Positions 40,164 through 48,829 of a stretch of DNA of 64,000 nucleotides are shown in pieces. This DNA is from Desulfofundulus kuznetsovii DSM 6115. GTDB taxonomy: Bacteria; Bacillota; Desulfotomaculia; Desulfotomaculales; Desulfovirgulaceae. Made by a program: the position numbers and the translations under genes. Where the stretch lies: assembly GCF_000214705.1 (NCBI RefSeq), contig NC_015573.1, positions 891,001 through 955,000 on the forward strand, read 5' to 3'. Positions within the stretch are counted from its first letter, which is position 1; every line of letters starts with the position of its first letter. Below the pieces are notes generated by a model, which did no database searches, was not told where the DNA came from, and saw nothing but the letters and a program-made list of their open reading frames with translations.

Positions 40164-40655
40164 ATGCAATGGTATGCGGTACAAGTAACAACAACGCACG
40201 AGAAACGTATTAAAAAGCATCTTGAAAAGCGCAAATTGAACGGCCTGGCAGGGAAGATAGGGGAGATAATCATTCCCGAAAAGGACGGCAAACCTGCTTT
40301 CCCCGGGTATGTTTTCGTCCAGGCAGAGGCATGGCCTGACCTTTACCTGCCGCGCACTACAATAAGGTGCAGGACCATCGGCATGGTGTCCGAGGAGGAA
40401 ATAAAAAAGCTGATGCGGATGGACACACCTACTACAGTACAGAAACAAACCGTACCGAAACGGACTTTCAAAAAAGGCGACAGGGTGGTTATAACCATCG
40501 GCCCACTGGCAGGTATCCAGGGGGTAATCGAAAAAGCGGGTGCTAAAAGGAGCAGGGTGAGTTACTTTGACGGTGAGGTGAAAATTGATGCCGACAACGA
40601 ACTCCTCAGAGCATATCAGGACGGCGATGAACCTGCTGGCCAGGGCATTTTATAA
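40164..40655 (+). CDS. NusG paralogue (LoaP-like antiterminator)
   Basis: 163 residues. MQWYAVQVTTTHEKRIKKHL and FPGYVFVQAE give the NGN domain; KKGDRVVITIGPLAGIQGVI gives the KOW domain. Specialised NusG paralogues (LoaP, RfaH) promote read-through of long operons, and the long element operons downstream could be its targets (inferred). ATG 40164 has TAGGAGGTG upstream. It overlaps the next gene by 29 bases. Confidence 0.85.
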   Translation: MQWYAVQVTTTHEKRIKKHLEKRKLNGLAGKIGEIIIPEKDGKPAFPGYVFVQAEAWPDLYLPRTTIRCRTIGMVSEEEIKKLMRMDTPTTVQKQTVPKRTFKKGDRVVITIGPLAGIQGVIEKAGAKRSRVSYFDGEVKIDADNELLRAYQDGDEPAGQGIL

Positions 40656-41157
40656 TCTGGAGGAGGCGCTTGAGGAAGGGGAATCAGCCCGTGAACAAGT
40701 AGAAGTGCCGATAGAAGAGCAGGATGGGGCTACGGCGCAAATAATCCAGGAAGGTGATTTAAAAGGGGTCCTGAAGATTGTCGTCGACGGGTACCTTCCC
40801 CGCACACGCCACGCGACCAGCATGATGCGCAGGTCGTGGATAGGGAAGATCACCAGGGCGCTGCTTCCTATCGACGTGCATTTCAAGAGGGCGTTCTGCG
40901 TCATAGCCATCTACGTCCCCGGTAAAGCCAACTGGGACGTTGATAACAGGTACTACAAGTTCATCATAGACGCCATCAGGTTCGCCAGAATCATAGACGA
41001 CGATAACTGCCAGAGACTGTCATTTATGGTAATCGGGAGCGTAGACCCGGAGAATCCGAGGACGGAAATTTATATAGTTAACCAGCCCTTCGAGGAACAC
41101 GTGTTTGTGTATAAATTATTGAAACACATTATAATAGAAGGAAAAAGTTTGGGATGA
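40627..41157 (+). CDS. RusA-like Holliday-junction resolvase
   Basis: 176 residues from ATG 40627. The C-terminal part has KRAFCVIAIYVPGKANWDVD then DNRYYKFIIDAI and IIDDDNCQRLSF, the Asp-rich RusA pattern. N-terminal 50 residues are acidic and unassigned. RusA resolves four-way junctions in phage and plasmid recombination. The usual basic residue near the C-terminal strand is not clear. Confidence 0.6.
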   Translation: MNLLARAFYNLEEALEEGESAREQVEVPIEEQDGATAQIIQEGDLKGVLKIVVDGYLPRTRHATSMMRRSWIGKITRALLPIDVHFKRAFCVIAIYVPGKANWDVDNRYYKFIIDAIRFARIIDDDNCQRLSFMVIGSVDPENPRTEIYIVNQPFEEHVFVYKLLKHIIIEGKSLG

Positions 41158-41207
41158 TATACAAAAAAGCCTTTTTTAGCTACAAACGAAATGTATAAGA
41201 AAAAAGG

Positions 41208-41235
41208 GCCGTATTTGTACATATACAAATACGGC
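41208..41235. terminator. Perfect 12-bp hairpin, probable terminator
   Basis: GCCGTATTTGTA and TACAAATACGGC flank CATA. The A-rich 5' flank gives a T-tract on the minus strand, and the 3' flank is only weakly T-rich, so it best fits minus-strand termination or an end stabiliser. Confidence 0.55.
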
Positions 41236-41353
41236 ATCTTTGCTTTAAAAATCCCGACCCGAAGGCACATCCAGAACGCCCGGGCCGGTTCATAGACAAA
41301 ATGGCCGAAGACGGAAAGGCAGGACAAAAGTTTAAAAAGGGGTACCCTGGACA

Positions 41354-41461
41354 GTGATACCGTACAAATTCGGGCAGCAGGGATTTCTGTTGTTGGCAAA
41401 GGACATGGAGGTTCACTATTTCCAGGAAGGAGTGATGAGATGCCGCCGGCAAAGCAATTGA
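41354..41461 (+). CDS. Possible 35-residue ORF
   Basis: GTG 41354, after AAAAAGGGG, reads MIPYKFGQQGFLLLAKDME and overlaps the next gene by 22 bases. It may be a leader peptide. Weak support. Confidence 0.25.
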   Translation: MIPYKFGQQGFLLLAKDMEVHYFQEGVMRCRRQSN

Positions 41462-42333
41462 CCCAGAGAGATATGGAGCTGTTGAGGTATCTGGCAAAGT
41501 GCAGTGTTCTGACGCTGGGGCAGGCGAAGAGGATTTACGGCAATACGGAGCAGTATCACTACCGCCGTTTGAAGTGCCTGGAGGAGCGCGGGTATGTAAG
41601 GACCGAGAGCAGGTACAGCAGGTATATAGAAGCGACAAAACTCGGTATAAAAGAGGCGGGTTATGACCACTCGCCTCCGAGGCTCAGGGACAAAGACCAG
41701 TGCAGGCACAAAGCCAGGGTGGCGGAGATATGCCTGGGGCTTCCCAACTGGGAGTATTTATCGCCCAGGGAAGTTAAGCAGAGTACAACGGTGAACAAGT
41801 CGTACCGCCTGGACGGATTGCTCCGGAAAGATGGCAAAGAATACGTCGTATACCTTTTGAGCGACGACCCCCGCAGGACGACCATTCAGGGGATAAAGCA
41901 TGAATTGAACGACATGCCTTACCACCGCATATACAATGCCATAGTGTTCTGCCCCACGCTCAAGGCTATGGAACACTTTTACATTGATATCCCTAAACTT
42001 GAGGAACTGCTGCTGTTGCCTTATCCGTATGGGATAGAACTTTTGAGGCACAAAGATGAAATCGAAGGTCGTATAGAGGACCTTTTGCGGGGCTATGAAA
42101 AAGCCAACCGCCGCTTTGCGGACTATCAGAAAGGCCAGACATACGTATCTGTTCTGGCATTTAACGACGTGGTAAAGAAAGAGCAGCTGGAAGCCTACCT
42201 CAAACTGAGAGACAGGGAGAAAAAAGATGTGGAGATAGTCTGCCTGGAAAGCCAGTCCAGGAAATTGACCGAACAGTTTCCGGGGGTAAAGCTGATCACA
42301 ATTCCAGAACTTTGGAGGGATAAAAATGCTTAA
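41440..42333 (+). CDS. Replication-relaxation family protein
   Basis: 297 residues. A winged-helix start (LTQRDMELLRYLAKCSVLTL then YHYRRLKCLEERGYV) is followed by an alpha/beta domain with YRLDGLLRKDGKEYVVYL, the pattern of the replication-relaxation family. Such proteins pair with VirD4-type genes on Gram-positive conjugative or mobile elements. It overlaps virD4 by 8 bases. AAGGAGTG precedes ATG 41440. Confidence 0.75.
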   Translation: MPPAKQLTQRDMELLRYLAKCSVLTLGQAKRIYGNTEQYHYRRLKCLEERGYVRTESRYSRYIEATKLGIKEAGYDHSPPRLRDKDQCRHKARVAEICLGLPNWEYLSPREVKQSTTVNKSYRLDGLLRKDGKEYVVYLLSDDPRRTTIQGIKHELNDMPYHRIYNAIVFCPTLKAMEHFYIDIPKLEELLLLPYPYGIELLRHKDEIEGRIEDLLRGYEKANRRFADYQKGQTYVSVLAFNDVVKKEQLEAYLKLRDREKKDVEIVCLESQSRKLTEQFPGVKLITIPELWRDKNA

Positions 42334-44245
42334 TAAACTAGCCCGGGCCTTGCGGAATAGAAAAGCAAAGGCTGTATTTTTTTTAATCCTCCTTTACATT
42401 CTCGACGCCTGGCTGCTGGGGTCGCCGGCAGTTTTGCTTTACGACACGCACAAAGGGCTGGCCTGCTTCAAGAATCCCTTATATGCCGCCGTTGCAGTAC
42501 CCGTTTCCGGTCACTACGGCTTGTGGTTTATTTTCAATGTTGTGGCGTTAATTCTGGTGGGGATTATTGTTTTTCGCCTGTACATCCAGTATCCGGAACT
42601 TGTTGAAAAGATTGTTCCCAGGAAGCTCTCTTTCATCAACGACCCGACCTGCGGCACATCCCGCTGGATGAAACCGGAGGAGATACCCCGTACATTCGAC
42701 CTGGGCCACGGTCCGGGAATACTGCTGGGGTCTTATGGAGGCCAGCCCGTGAGGTACAACGGCAAAGGGAGGTTGAACAGGAACGTCATTATTTTCGGTG
42801 CTCCGGGCTGCGGCAAGACTTTCAGCGAAATAATCCCCAACTGCTTACAGGCGGCAGTGAACGAAGAATCCATCGTGGTCACCGACCCCAAGGGTGAGAT
42901 AACGCGGGAGACGCTGACATTCTTTCAGAACCGGGGTTACAGCGTGAAGGTATTTAACCTGGTGGACATGGCGCATTCCGACCGGTGGAACCCATTGGAT
43001 GAAGTGGTTACGGACATTGACGCTCAGATGTTCACGGAAGTCGTTATTGCTAACACCGCCGTACCGGGGATAAAGAAGATGGGTGGTGACCCCTTCTGGG
43101 ACAGGGCGGAGCAGAACCTTCTTAAAGCGCTGGTTCTTTACGTCAAGCATGAATACCCGCCGGAGAAGCAGACCGTATACGACCTGTACCACCTTCTCGC
43201 CGGTGGGGACCTGGATACCCTGGACATGATCTTCAAGGGGTTGAAACCGAATCACCCGGCCAAAGCTCCCTACAACATTTACTCCCAGGCAGGGAACACG
43301 GTCAAAGGTGGGGTTATACAGGGGTTGGGGACCAGGCTGCAGGTATTCCAGAACGAGCTGGTCAGGAAGATAACCGAGAAGAGCGACATTGACCTTGAAG
43401 CGCCGGGGAAAGAGCTATGCGCGTACTACTGCATAATGTCCGACACCGACACTACCTTTGACTTTCTGGCATCCCTGTTTTTCTCGTTTCTGTTCATCAA
43501 GCTCACCAGATTGGGCGACAGGAGCGGTGGCAAATGTCCTGTCAACATCAACTTCCTGCTGGACGAATTCTGCAACATCGGGGCCATACCGGACTTCAAG
43601 AAGAGGATAGCCACGATGCGTTCCAGGGGGATATCCTGCACCATCATAACGCAGTCTCTGCCGCAGTTGAGGAACCGCTACCCGCAGGATGCCTGGCAGG
43701 AAATCATCTCCTGCTGCGACACCAGGTTATTTTTAGGGATAAACGACATTGACACGGCTAAATACCTGCGGGATTTGATGGGTACCGGCACTGTTGAACA
43801 GCGTTCCATTGGTCGCAACACGAAGGACATGCTGAACGCCAATGTGAGCAGGAGCCCGAAGGAGAGGCCGCTGATGACCCTGGACGAGATTTTGAGGATG
43901 GACGAGAAGAAAGCCGTCTTAATCGTGCGGGGGAGACACCCGCTGATGATAGATAAGCTGGGTTATCCCGAACACCCATTGGCGGGTGAACTGGTATCCC
44001 GGGAAGTATCGGAATACACACCGCTCTGGCACAGGAGCCCGGCTGGTGAGATAGAAATTGACTGGGGAGGCATGGAACGGCAAACGGAGATTGAAATGGA
44101 GGTTGGAACGGAAATCGAAGCGGAGCAGGCCGGGGAGTACATGGCTGAAGGACATAACGAGGCCGCTGCTCATGTAGAGGGTGACAAAACAGCTTTCAGT
44201 GAAACGGGTCGAGATACAGTTCGACAAACTGAAGCGTTTTGGTGA
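42326..44245 (+). CDS. VirD4/TraG-type coupling protein
   Basis: 639 residues. Two N-terminal membrane helices (residues about 14-35 and 60-85) are followed by the ATPase with Walker A GAPGCGKT near residue 158, VTDPKGEI, LLDEFCNIGAIP (Walker B) and SLPQLRNRYP. It delivers relaxase-bound DNA to a conjugation channel. Channel genes (VirB4, VirB6) are not in the window, nor is a clear relaxase. The C-terminal 60 residues are acidic. Confidence 0.9.
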   Translation: MLNKLARALRNRKAKAVFFLILLYILDAWLLGSPAVLLYDTHKGLACFKNPLYAAVAVPVSGHYGLWFIFNVVALILVGIIVFRLYIQYPELVEKIVPRKLSFINDPTCGTSRWMKPEEIPRTFDLGHGPGILLGSYGGQPVRYNGKGRLNRNVIIFGAPGCGKTFSEIIPNCLQAAVNEESIVVTDPKGEITRETLTFFQNRGYSVKVFNLVDMAHSDRWNPLDEVVTDIDAQMFTEVVIANTAVPGIKKMGGDPFWDRAEQNLLKALVLYVKHEYPPEKQTVYDLYHLLAGGDLDTLDMIFKGLKPNHPAKAPYNIYSQAGNTVKGGVIQGLGTRLQVFQNELVRKITEKSDIDLEAPGKELCAYYCIMSDTDTTFDFLASLFFSFLFIKLTRLGDRSGGKCPVNINFLLDEFCNIGAIPDFKKRIATMRSRGISCTIITQSLPQLRNRYPQDAWQEIISCCDTRLFLGINDIDTAKYLRDLMGTGTVEQRSIGRNTKDMLNANVSRSPKERPLMTLDEILRMDEKKAVLIVRGRHPLMIDKLGYPEHPLAGELVSREVSEYTPLWHRSPAGEIEIDWGGMERQTEIEMEVGTEIEAEQAGEYMAEGHNEAAAHVEGDKTAFSETGRDTVRQTEAFW

Positions 44246-44333
44246 TGGCGGGGGTTCCCGCCTTATTTTTTTTGGGGGTTATTCCCTGGGTCCAAAAATC
44301 CAATCTAAAAAAATCTAAAGGGGGAATTTTCAA

Positions 44334-45194
44334 ATGGAAACCGGAATGGAGACCAGAAAAGAATTTTTCCAGGACGTGTGGCCGGATGTATTTGCCTCAC
44401 GCCAGAAGAGAAAGATATTGAGGTGGCCCGTAGTCGGCGTGAAGGACTACACCATCAGGTCTGGGGAAGAGAAGAAGAAAGTCCAGTGCCTGGTGGTAGG
44501 CAAGGAACAGGTGCTGGGAATCATACCCTTTGAGGAATCCGGTATCAAGCCTGGTGAGAGTGCCGCTGTGAACCGTGCCAGGATGATGAAATACCTGGGG
44601 CAGGAAGTGGCGTTTATAGTCATCGGATTAGACACCGAGAACGACCGTTTCATAGCATCGCGGAAGGCAGCGTTAGAGGTTTTATCCGCGCAGGCGTGGC
44701 CGAACCTGAAGGAAGGCATGGTAGTAACGGTCACTGCGCGGAAGGTTTACGAGAACGCCGTGGTTGTGGAATTTGACGGTATTGAGGCCCATTTGCCGGT
44801 GTACGAAATATCCCACGGTTGGGTGGACGAGATATATGAAATCATCCAGCCGGGGGATGTATTTGACGTGAAGATAATAGAACTGGACAGCGAAAATAAG
44901 AAAGTCACGGTATCGTTGAAGGCGCTGATACCGAACCCGTGGCCCGGTGCGGCGAAGCGGTATGAGAAGAACGGCGTATACCGGGGGACGGTGACCGGAG
45001 TGACCCGGTACGGAGTATTTGTGGCGCTGGAGCCCGGGGTGAACGCATTGTGCAGTCATTTGAAATCGAACTTCAGGGTGGACAAAGGCGACGTGGTAGC
45101 CATAGCCGTGAGGCGGGTAGAGCTGAAGGAAGACGGGGGGCGCGTGAGCGGCAGCTTGGTACGGGTGTTAAGGAAGAACAGGGCGGCGTCGTAA
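44334..45194 (+). CDS. S1-repeat RNA-binding protein
   Basis: 286 residues. Two S1 motifs are visible (LKEGMVVTVTARKVYENAVV near 123 and YRGTVTGVTRYGVFVALEPG near 220) after an N-terminal region resembling the first repeats of ribosomal protein S1 paralogues (KKVQCLVVGKEQVLGIIP). It may bind element transcripts. AAAGGGGGA precedes ATG 44334. Its own terminator follows. Confidence 0.75.
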   Translation: METGMETRKEFFQDVWPDVFASRQKRKILRWPVVGVKDYTIRSGEEKKKVQCLVVGKEQVLGIIPFEESGIKPGESAAVNRARMMKYLGQEVAFIVIGLDTENDRFIASRKAALEVLSAQAWPNLKEGMVVTVTARKVYENAVVVEFDGIEAHLPVYEISHGWVDEIYEIIQPGDVFDVKIIELDSENKKVTVSLKALIPNPWPGAAKRYEKNGVYRGTVTGVTRYGVFVALEPGVNALCSHLKSNFRVDKGDVVAIAVRRVELKEDGGRVSGSLVRVLRKNRAAS

Positions 45195-45209
45195 TGCCAT
45201 ACTGCAGGG

Positions 45210-45238
45210 AACCGGGGGCATCCCCGGTTTTTCTTTTT
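45210..45238 (+). terminator. Terminator after the S1 gene
   Basis: AACCGGGG at 45210-45217 pairs with CCCCGGTT at 45222-45229, followed by TTTCTTTTT. Confidence 0.85.
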
Positions 45239-45268
45239 CGGCCAAAAAATGTCAAAACAATGCTTAAT

Positions 45269-45323
45269 TCTCGTGATACGAGACAAATTTTTGTTGACAT
45301 TGACTAACAGGTAATGTTATACT
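45269..45323 (+). promoter_or_regulatory. Promoter with upstream palindromic operator
   Basis: TCTCGT-GAT-ACGAGA (45269-45283) is a perfect inverted repeat 10 bases before TTGACA (45294-45299). An 18-base spacer and TATACT (45318-45323) complete the promoter. Confidence 0.65.
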
Positions 45324-45329
45324 TCAGAT

Positions 45330-45463
45330 AAGGTAGTACATTAGTTCGTCAGCAGCTCAGTTGCACCCGGTTGAGGTGTAACTGGTAATTCATTGTCTGC
45401 AGGAAGCGAAAAAGATGTCACAATAATGACCACGTCTGGGAAAAATGTCCGGGCGTGTTTTTT
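45330..45463 (+). ncRNA. Structured leader with attenuator-like terminator
   Basis: About 130 bases between the promoter and the next gene. CAGTTGCACC pairs with GGTGTAACTG (45358-45384). CACGTCTGG pairs with CCGGGCGTG (45431-45457), followed by TTTTTT, which is an intrinsic terminator 18 bases before the gene start. It is either an attenuator or a free small RNA. Confidence 0.55.
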
Positions 45464-45480
45464 GTTTTGGGGGTGATTTT

Positions 45481-46140
45481 GTGTGGGGAGAAGCCGTTCA
45501 GGAAAATCTGGTATCACTGCCGGAGAAGATATCTCCCTTTTCCGTGCTGAACAACTACAGGATAATCCAGCGGACAAAGAAGATACGCGAAATACTATCT
45601 CCGACACCCAGGGAAATAATTTTGCTGAATATTTTAAAATCCTGCGGTTCGGTTGCGGGGTTTCAGGTGGAAGGTTTGTGGTCGAATAAAGGCCGGGAGA
45701 AGCTGAAGAAGCTTGCTTTTGGGGGGTTTATTGTCCTGTCCAAACTTGAAGGTGAATATAAATTAAACGTTTACAGTTTAAGTCCTCAGAAAGATGTAAG
45801 TACGGTTTTAAAGCAGCTGGCCTTTGCGCAGCTGTACATGAGGATCCGGGAACACTTTCCGTGCGGAGCCTCTTTGTTGCCGCCCCCTTTAACGGGAGTG
45901 ATAAACATCCGGGGGAAGATATTTCCCGTACTGGTCGTACGGCGCGGTGAAGACCCTGCGTGTCTGTATGGGTATTTGAAGGGACTTCCGCGTTTGCTGG
46001 TGATAGCGGAAGAGCTTGTGAAGCTTGATTTGCCTGTACCTTTCAGGGTGACGACGGACGGGGACCTGCTGGAGAAGCCGCTGAGATATGCGTTTTACGA
46101 CGAAAACGGCAGACCTGACGAGGCAAATATTTTCAAGTAA
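45481..46140 (+). CDS. Hypothetical 219-residue protein behind an attenuator
   Basis: 219 residues from GTG 45481, with TTGGGGGTG upstream. The first half looks winged-helix-like (SPTPREIILLNILKSCGSVA). The second half is beta-rich (GVINIRGKIFPVLVV). This layout is loosely like the replication-relaxation protein at 41440, so it may be another element DNA-binding protein. Function unknown. Confidence 0.5.
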   Translation: MWGEAVQENLVSLPEKISPFSVLNNYRIIQRTKKIREILSPTPREIILLNILKSCGSVAGFQVEGLWSNKGREKLKKLAFGGFIVLSKLEGEYKLNVYSLSPQKDVSTVLKQLAFAQLYMRIREHFPCGASLLPPPLTGVINIRGKIFPVLVVRRGEDPACLYGYLKGLPRLLVIAEELVKLDLPVPFRVTTDGDLLEKPLRYAFYDENGRPDEANIFK

Positions 46141-46144
46141 GCTA

Positions 46145-46173
46145 TTGCATTCCGGTAATGGTTGTGGTAGAAT
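46145..46173 (+). promoter_or_regulatory. Promoter of RNA copy A
   Basis: TTGCAT (46145-46150), 17-base spacer, TAGAAT (46168-46173). The spacer shares CCGGTAATG with the copy C promoter. Confidence 0.6.
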
Positions 46174-46179
46174 CTTCTT

Positions 46180-46336
46180 GAGTTATCGTATAGTTGCCGG
46201 TGCTTTGAAGGCGCCGGAGGAATGTGTCCTGTAGGGGGCGCGGTATGCAGCTTCTTTTAAGAGGCTGAGGAAGGTATCTTTAATACTGTAGGTGAGAGGC
46301 CTTATTGTCTTTTTTAGGGGACAGTAGGGCTTTTTC
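46180..46336 (+). ncRNA. Double-hairpin RNA, copy A
   Basis: Hairpin 1: CCGGTG, loop CTTTGAAGG, CGCCGG (46197-46217). Hairpin 2: CAGCTT, loop CTTTTAAG, AGGCTG (46248-46267). An 11-bp terminator stem follows (GCCTTATTGTC/GACAGTAGGGC, 46299-46330) with TTTTT. It is a free-standing RNA of about 155 nt or a terminated leader. Confidence 0.65.
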
Positions 46337-46354
46337 AATTTCAAGTCCAAAAAA

Positions 46355-46387
46355 CTCCGTCGTTGGCAGACGGGGTTTTGTTTTTTT
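46355..46387 (+). terminator. Second terminator before 46419 gene
   Basis: CTCCGTC and GACGGGG arms, then TTTTGTTTTTTT. It lies 32 bases before the next start codon, so it may act as an attenuator. Confidence 0.75.
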
Positions 46388-46418
46388 AATATCCATAAGG
46401 CAGAAGGGGGTATACCTT

Positions 46419-46685
46419 ATGCGAACGTTTCAGCAGAAATTTCTGGACAAAGTATCCATGCAGGCGGAAATAAACCGCCTGGCTCACGGGGACGCGAGGA
46501 GGGTTCCAGGGGAATGGGCCATGATAGCGGGAACGCACATGGGGCACCTGCTGGAAGCCGTACTTCAGGATGATCGGGAGAAAATCGAGAAAGAGCTTCT
46601 TCACGTGGCGGCGCCTTTGCTGGAGCTGCACTGCGAGCTGCAGCGGCGGGTCGTTGAAGAGCAACAGTTGGCTCTAGCATTTTAA
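46419..46685 (+). CDS. Hypothetical 88-residue helical protein
   Basis: 88 residues, mostly helical (FLDKVSMQAEINRLAH, LLELHCELQRRVVEEQQ). ATG 46419 has GAAGGGGG upstream. It stands behind two terminators and RNA copy A. Family not recognised. Confidence 0.55.
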   Translation: MRTFQQKFLDKVSMQAEINRLAHGDARRVPGEWAMIAGTHMGHLLEAVLQDDREKIEKELLHVAAPLLELHCELQRRVVEEQQLALAF

Positions 46686-46739
46686 AAGTGCACGTGCATG
46701 CGCGTTTTAATTGGCAAAAAGAAAGGCAGGTGTGCTATA

Positions 46740-46916
46740 ATGGTTTCAGGGGTGGTTGATGTGACCGCAGATGAAATCATCCAGGAGATAGAAAACCTTC
46801 CTGAAACAGAAAAGAACAAACTTTTTACTTTTTTGCTCGAAAAATTCGGTGCATTATTATCTCCGTCTTTTGATTTCTGGGACAATGAGGAGGACTCTGT
46901 TTATGACACCTTATAA
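46740..46916 (+). CDS. Antitoxin-like small protein
   Basis: 58 residues from ATG 46740, or 51 from GTG 46761 (AGGGGTGG upstream). VTADEIIQEIENLPETEKNK and an acidic C-terminus suit an antitoxin. It overlaps the MazF-like gene by 14 bases, the normal type II order. Confidence 0.65.
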   Translation: MVSGVVDVTADEIIQEIENLPETEKNKLFTFLLEKFGALLSPSFDFWDNEEDSVYDTL

Positions 46917-47268
46917 ACAGGGGGATGTGGTTCTCCTCCCTTTCCCGCCAACAAATTATTTTTCTAAGGCGCCTGTACAGAATAAACAGGCAACGCTTAA
47001 AAAGAGACCAGCGGTAATCATAAATGCCGACTGGTTTTTTTATTTGCGTGGGGATTATATAGTGGTTGCCCTCACATCGCAACCTCCAAAGGATGAACTG
47101 GACGTGCCGTTAAAATATTACTCGAAAGCAGGGCTGCCCAAACCGTCGGTAGCCAGGGTTGGCAAATATGCTACAATTCATCCCTCAGTCATAATAAAAA
47201 AGCTAGGAGAACTGACAGAACATGATCTGAAGAATATTCTACGCCACGTAATCTGGCCGTTTGTTTAA
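46903..47268 (+). CDS. mazF: MazF/PemK-type toxin
   Basis: 121 residues. KQGDVVLLPFPPTNYF, KRPAVIINAD and YIVVALTSQPP are the MazF/PemK beta-barrel motifs. Such toxins cleave mRNA. It probably acts as a plasmid stabilisation module with the upstream antitoxin. ATG 46903 has GAGGAGG upstream. Confidence 0.85.
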   Translation: MTPYKQGDVVLLPFPPTNYFSKAPVQNKQATLKKRPAVIINADWFFYLRGDYIVVALTSQPPKDELDVPLKYYSKAGLPKPSVARVGKYATIHPSVIIKKLGELTEHDLKNILRHVIWPFV

Positions 47269-47323
47269 TCATTCGTTTGAATGTTTCCAATGAAAGACTT
47301 TCCCATCGCCGGGGACAAACGGC

Positions 47324-47357
47324 GGTCACCTGCTGGCCGCCGTGGGCCGGCAGGTGT
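47324..47357 (+). promoter_or_regulatory. Strong GC hairpin before the Myb-like gene
   Basis: CACCTGC(T)GGCC pairs with GGCC(G)GCAGGTG around GCCGTG. No T-tract follows. It ends just before the SD AAGGAGG, so it may modulate translation. Confidence 0.4.
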
Positions 47358-47371
47358 GGAAAGGAGGAACC

Positions 47372-48799
47372 GTGAAAGACTTTTTTACGGGCGAAAAGGT
47401 TGCGGAATTGATTTCCTGCATCCGCGAAGCCGGTTCCAGGGAAGGAGGTTTCAAAAGATTTGCTGCGAAGTACGGGGTCAACTGGCACAGCGTAAAGAAC
47501 CACTTCTACGAGCACATATTAACGCCCAGATTGGACGAGAACCTTCCCCGGAAAGATATCATCAAACCCCGGAAAGATGTCATCAAACTGTCCAAAACGT
47601 CTCACGCTGTGAAAAAGCTTTTGAGCTCGCGGGAAAAAGTGGAAGAGCTGCTCGCCTGTATCGAGAAGGCGGGCAAGGTAAGAGAAGGGTTTAAAGAATT
47701 TGCGGACAGGTACCACCTTAACCCCATGGGGGTACAGAGTTACTATTACCAGCACATCTATCCCCGAAAGACCTCACAAGGAGCTCTCTCACTCGAAAAC
47801 TCTCTCCAAGAGACTTCCCCGCAGGAACCCGTCCCGAATGTCCAAACCGAGTTGTACAAGGTTATGGCCGAAAAAGGCTTTCCGTCAACTCCCCTGAGCA
47901 AAGAAGATATAGATGCTGTGGCGCAGAAAACCGGCGCTCACTATCACACGGTGTTGAGCACGCTGGGGTTTATTGCCTCCAGAGGGGAATATCCGGCGAA
48001 AGTTGTTTCCGAGCCCGAGTGGAGGCATTACACCTCGAAGTACTCGGCAGTGCGCGCCGAAGCCAGGATAAACGAGAAAAAGGTTATCCTGGTGGCCGAA
48101 GAGGAAGGCGCGAAGCGGCAACTGGAGAGGGTTAAGCCGGGCTGTGAGGTCATGGTGACCGGCGAATTTACGAACGTCGGGCCGGAAGTTCAGTTTAAAG
48201 TCCGGTCCATAAACGGCCTGGAAGAATCCCTTGAAAAATTGGCTGAAGAACAAGCAAGAGAACAGGAAGAAAAAGAAGCTGCCCGCCGGGCGGCTGTGGA
48301 GGGGATGTTCGGGGAACCTCTTCGGGTGCCGTCGGACATTGACCGGCTCCTCGACCGGGTATCCCGGCAGAAGGGCGTGGACAAGAAAAAGCTGGAGGAT
48401 GCGTATATGGAGCTTTTAAGCTCTCCGGTTTACGACGTCTGGAGGGCCATGCTGCGGGAGAAGGAGCTGGAGGCTAAAAGGTACGAACTCCGGGCGGAGT
48501 CAGTGGAGCGCGAGAACGGCATCCTCAAGCAGGAGCTGGAGAAGATGAGGTCTGCAAATTTCGTGGTTATCTCCAGGGAGCAGGCGGAACTTCTCCCGAC
48601 GTGTGGCTATCTGCTGGGCCTGTATCAGAAGATAGCCGAGCAGGAGGAAAAGATCCGGGCGCTCCGCAGGCTGAACATGGTCTACCTGGAGGCACTGCAG
48701 AAGAAGAACGGAGAACTTCAGCGCTTCCGGGAAGAGACCACTTTCAGGACTTCTTCGGCGGAAAACGCTGCTCAGGGCTGGAGAGAGCACGTCCACTAA
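47372..48799 (+). CDS. Myb/SANT-like (RsfA-type) protein with OB-like and coiled-coil parts
   Basis: 475 residues from GTG 47372 (AAGGAGG upstream). Two N-terminal repeats have the same plan: FKRFAAKYGVNWHSVKNHFY (about 30-55) and FKEFADRYHLNPMGVQSYYY (about 105-130). These resemble the Myb-like domain of RsfA-type sporulation regulators. An OB-like part follows (VKPGCEVMVTGEFTNVGPEV), then a long coiled coil (residues about 275-460). A DNA-binding architectural protein is suggested. Confidence 0.6.
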   Translation: MKDFFTGEKVAELISCIREAGSREGGFKRFAAKYGVNWHSVKNHFYEHILTPRLDENLPRKDIIKPRKDVIKLSKTSHAVKKLLSSREKVEELLACIEKAGKVREGFKEFADRYHLNPMGVQSYYYQHIYPRKTSQGALSLENSLQETSPQEPVPNVQTELYKVMAEKGFPSTPLSKEDIDAVAQKTGAHYHTVLSTLGFIASRGEYPAKVVSEPEWRHYTSKYSAVRAEARINEKKVILVAEEEGAKRQLERVKPGCEVMVTGEFTNVGPEVQFKVRSINGLEESLEKLAEEQAREQEEKEAARRAAVEGMFGEPLRVPSDIDRLLDRVSRQKGVDKKKLEDAYMELLSSPVYDVWRAMLREKELEAKRYELRAESVERENGILKQELEKMRSANFVVISREQAELLPTCGYLLGLYQKIAEQEEKIRALRRLNMVYLEALQKKNGELQRFREETTFRTSSAENAAQGWREHVH

Positions 48800-48829
48800 G
48801 AATAAACCAGCTGGATAGGGGGTCTCAAA

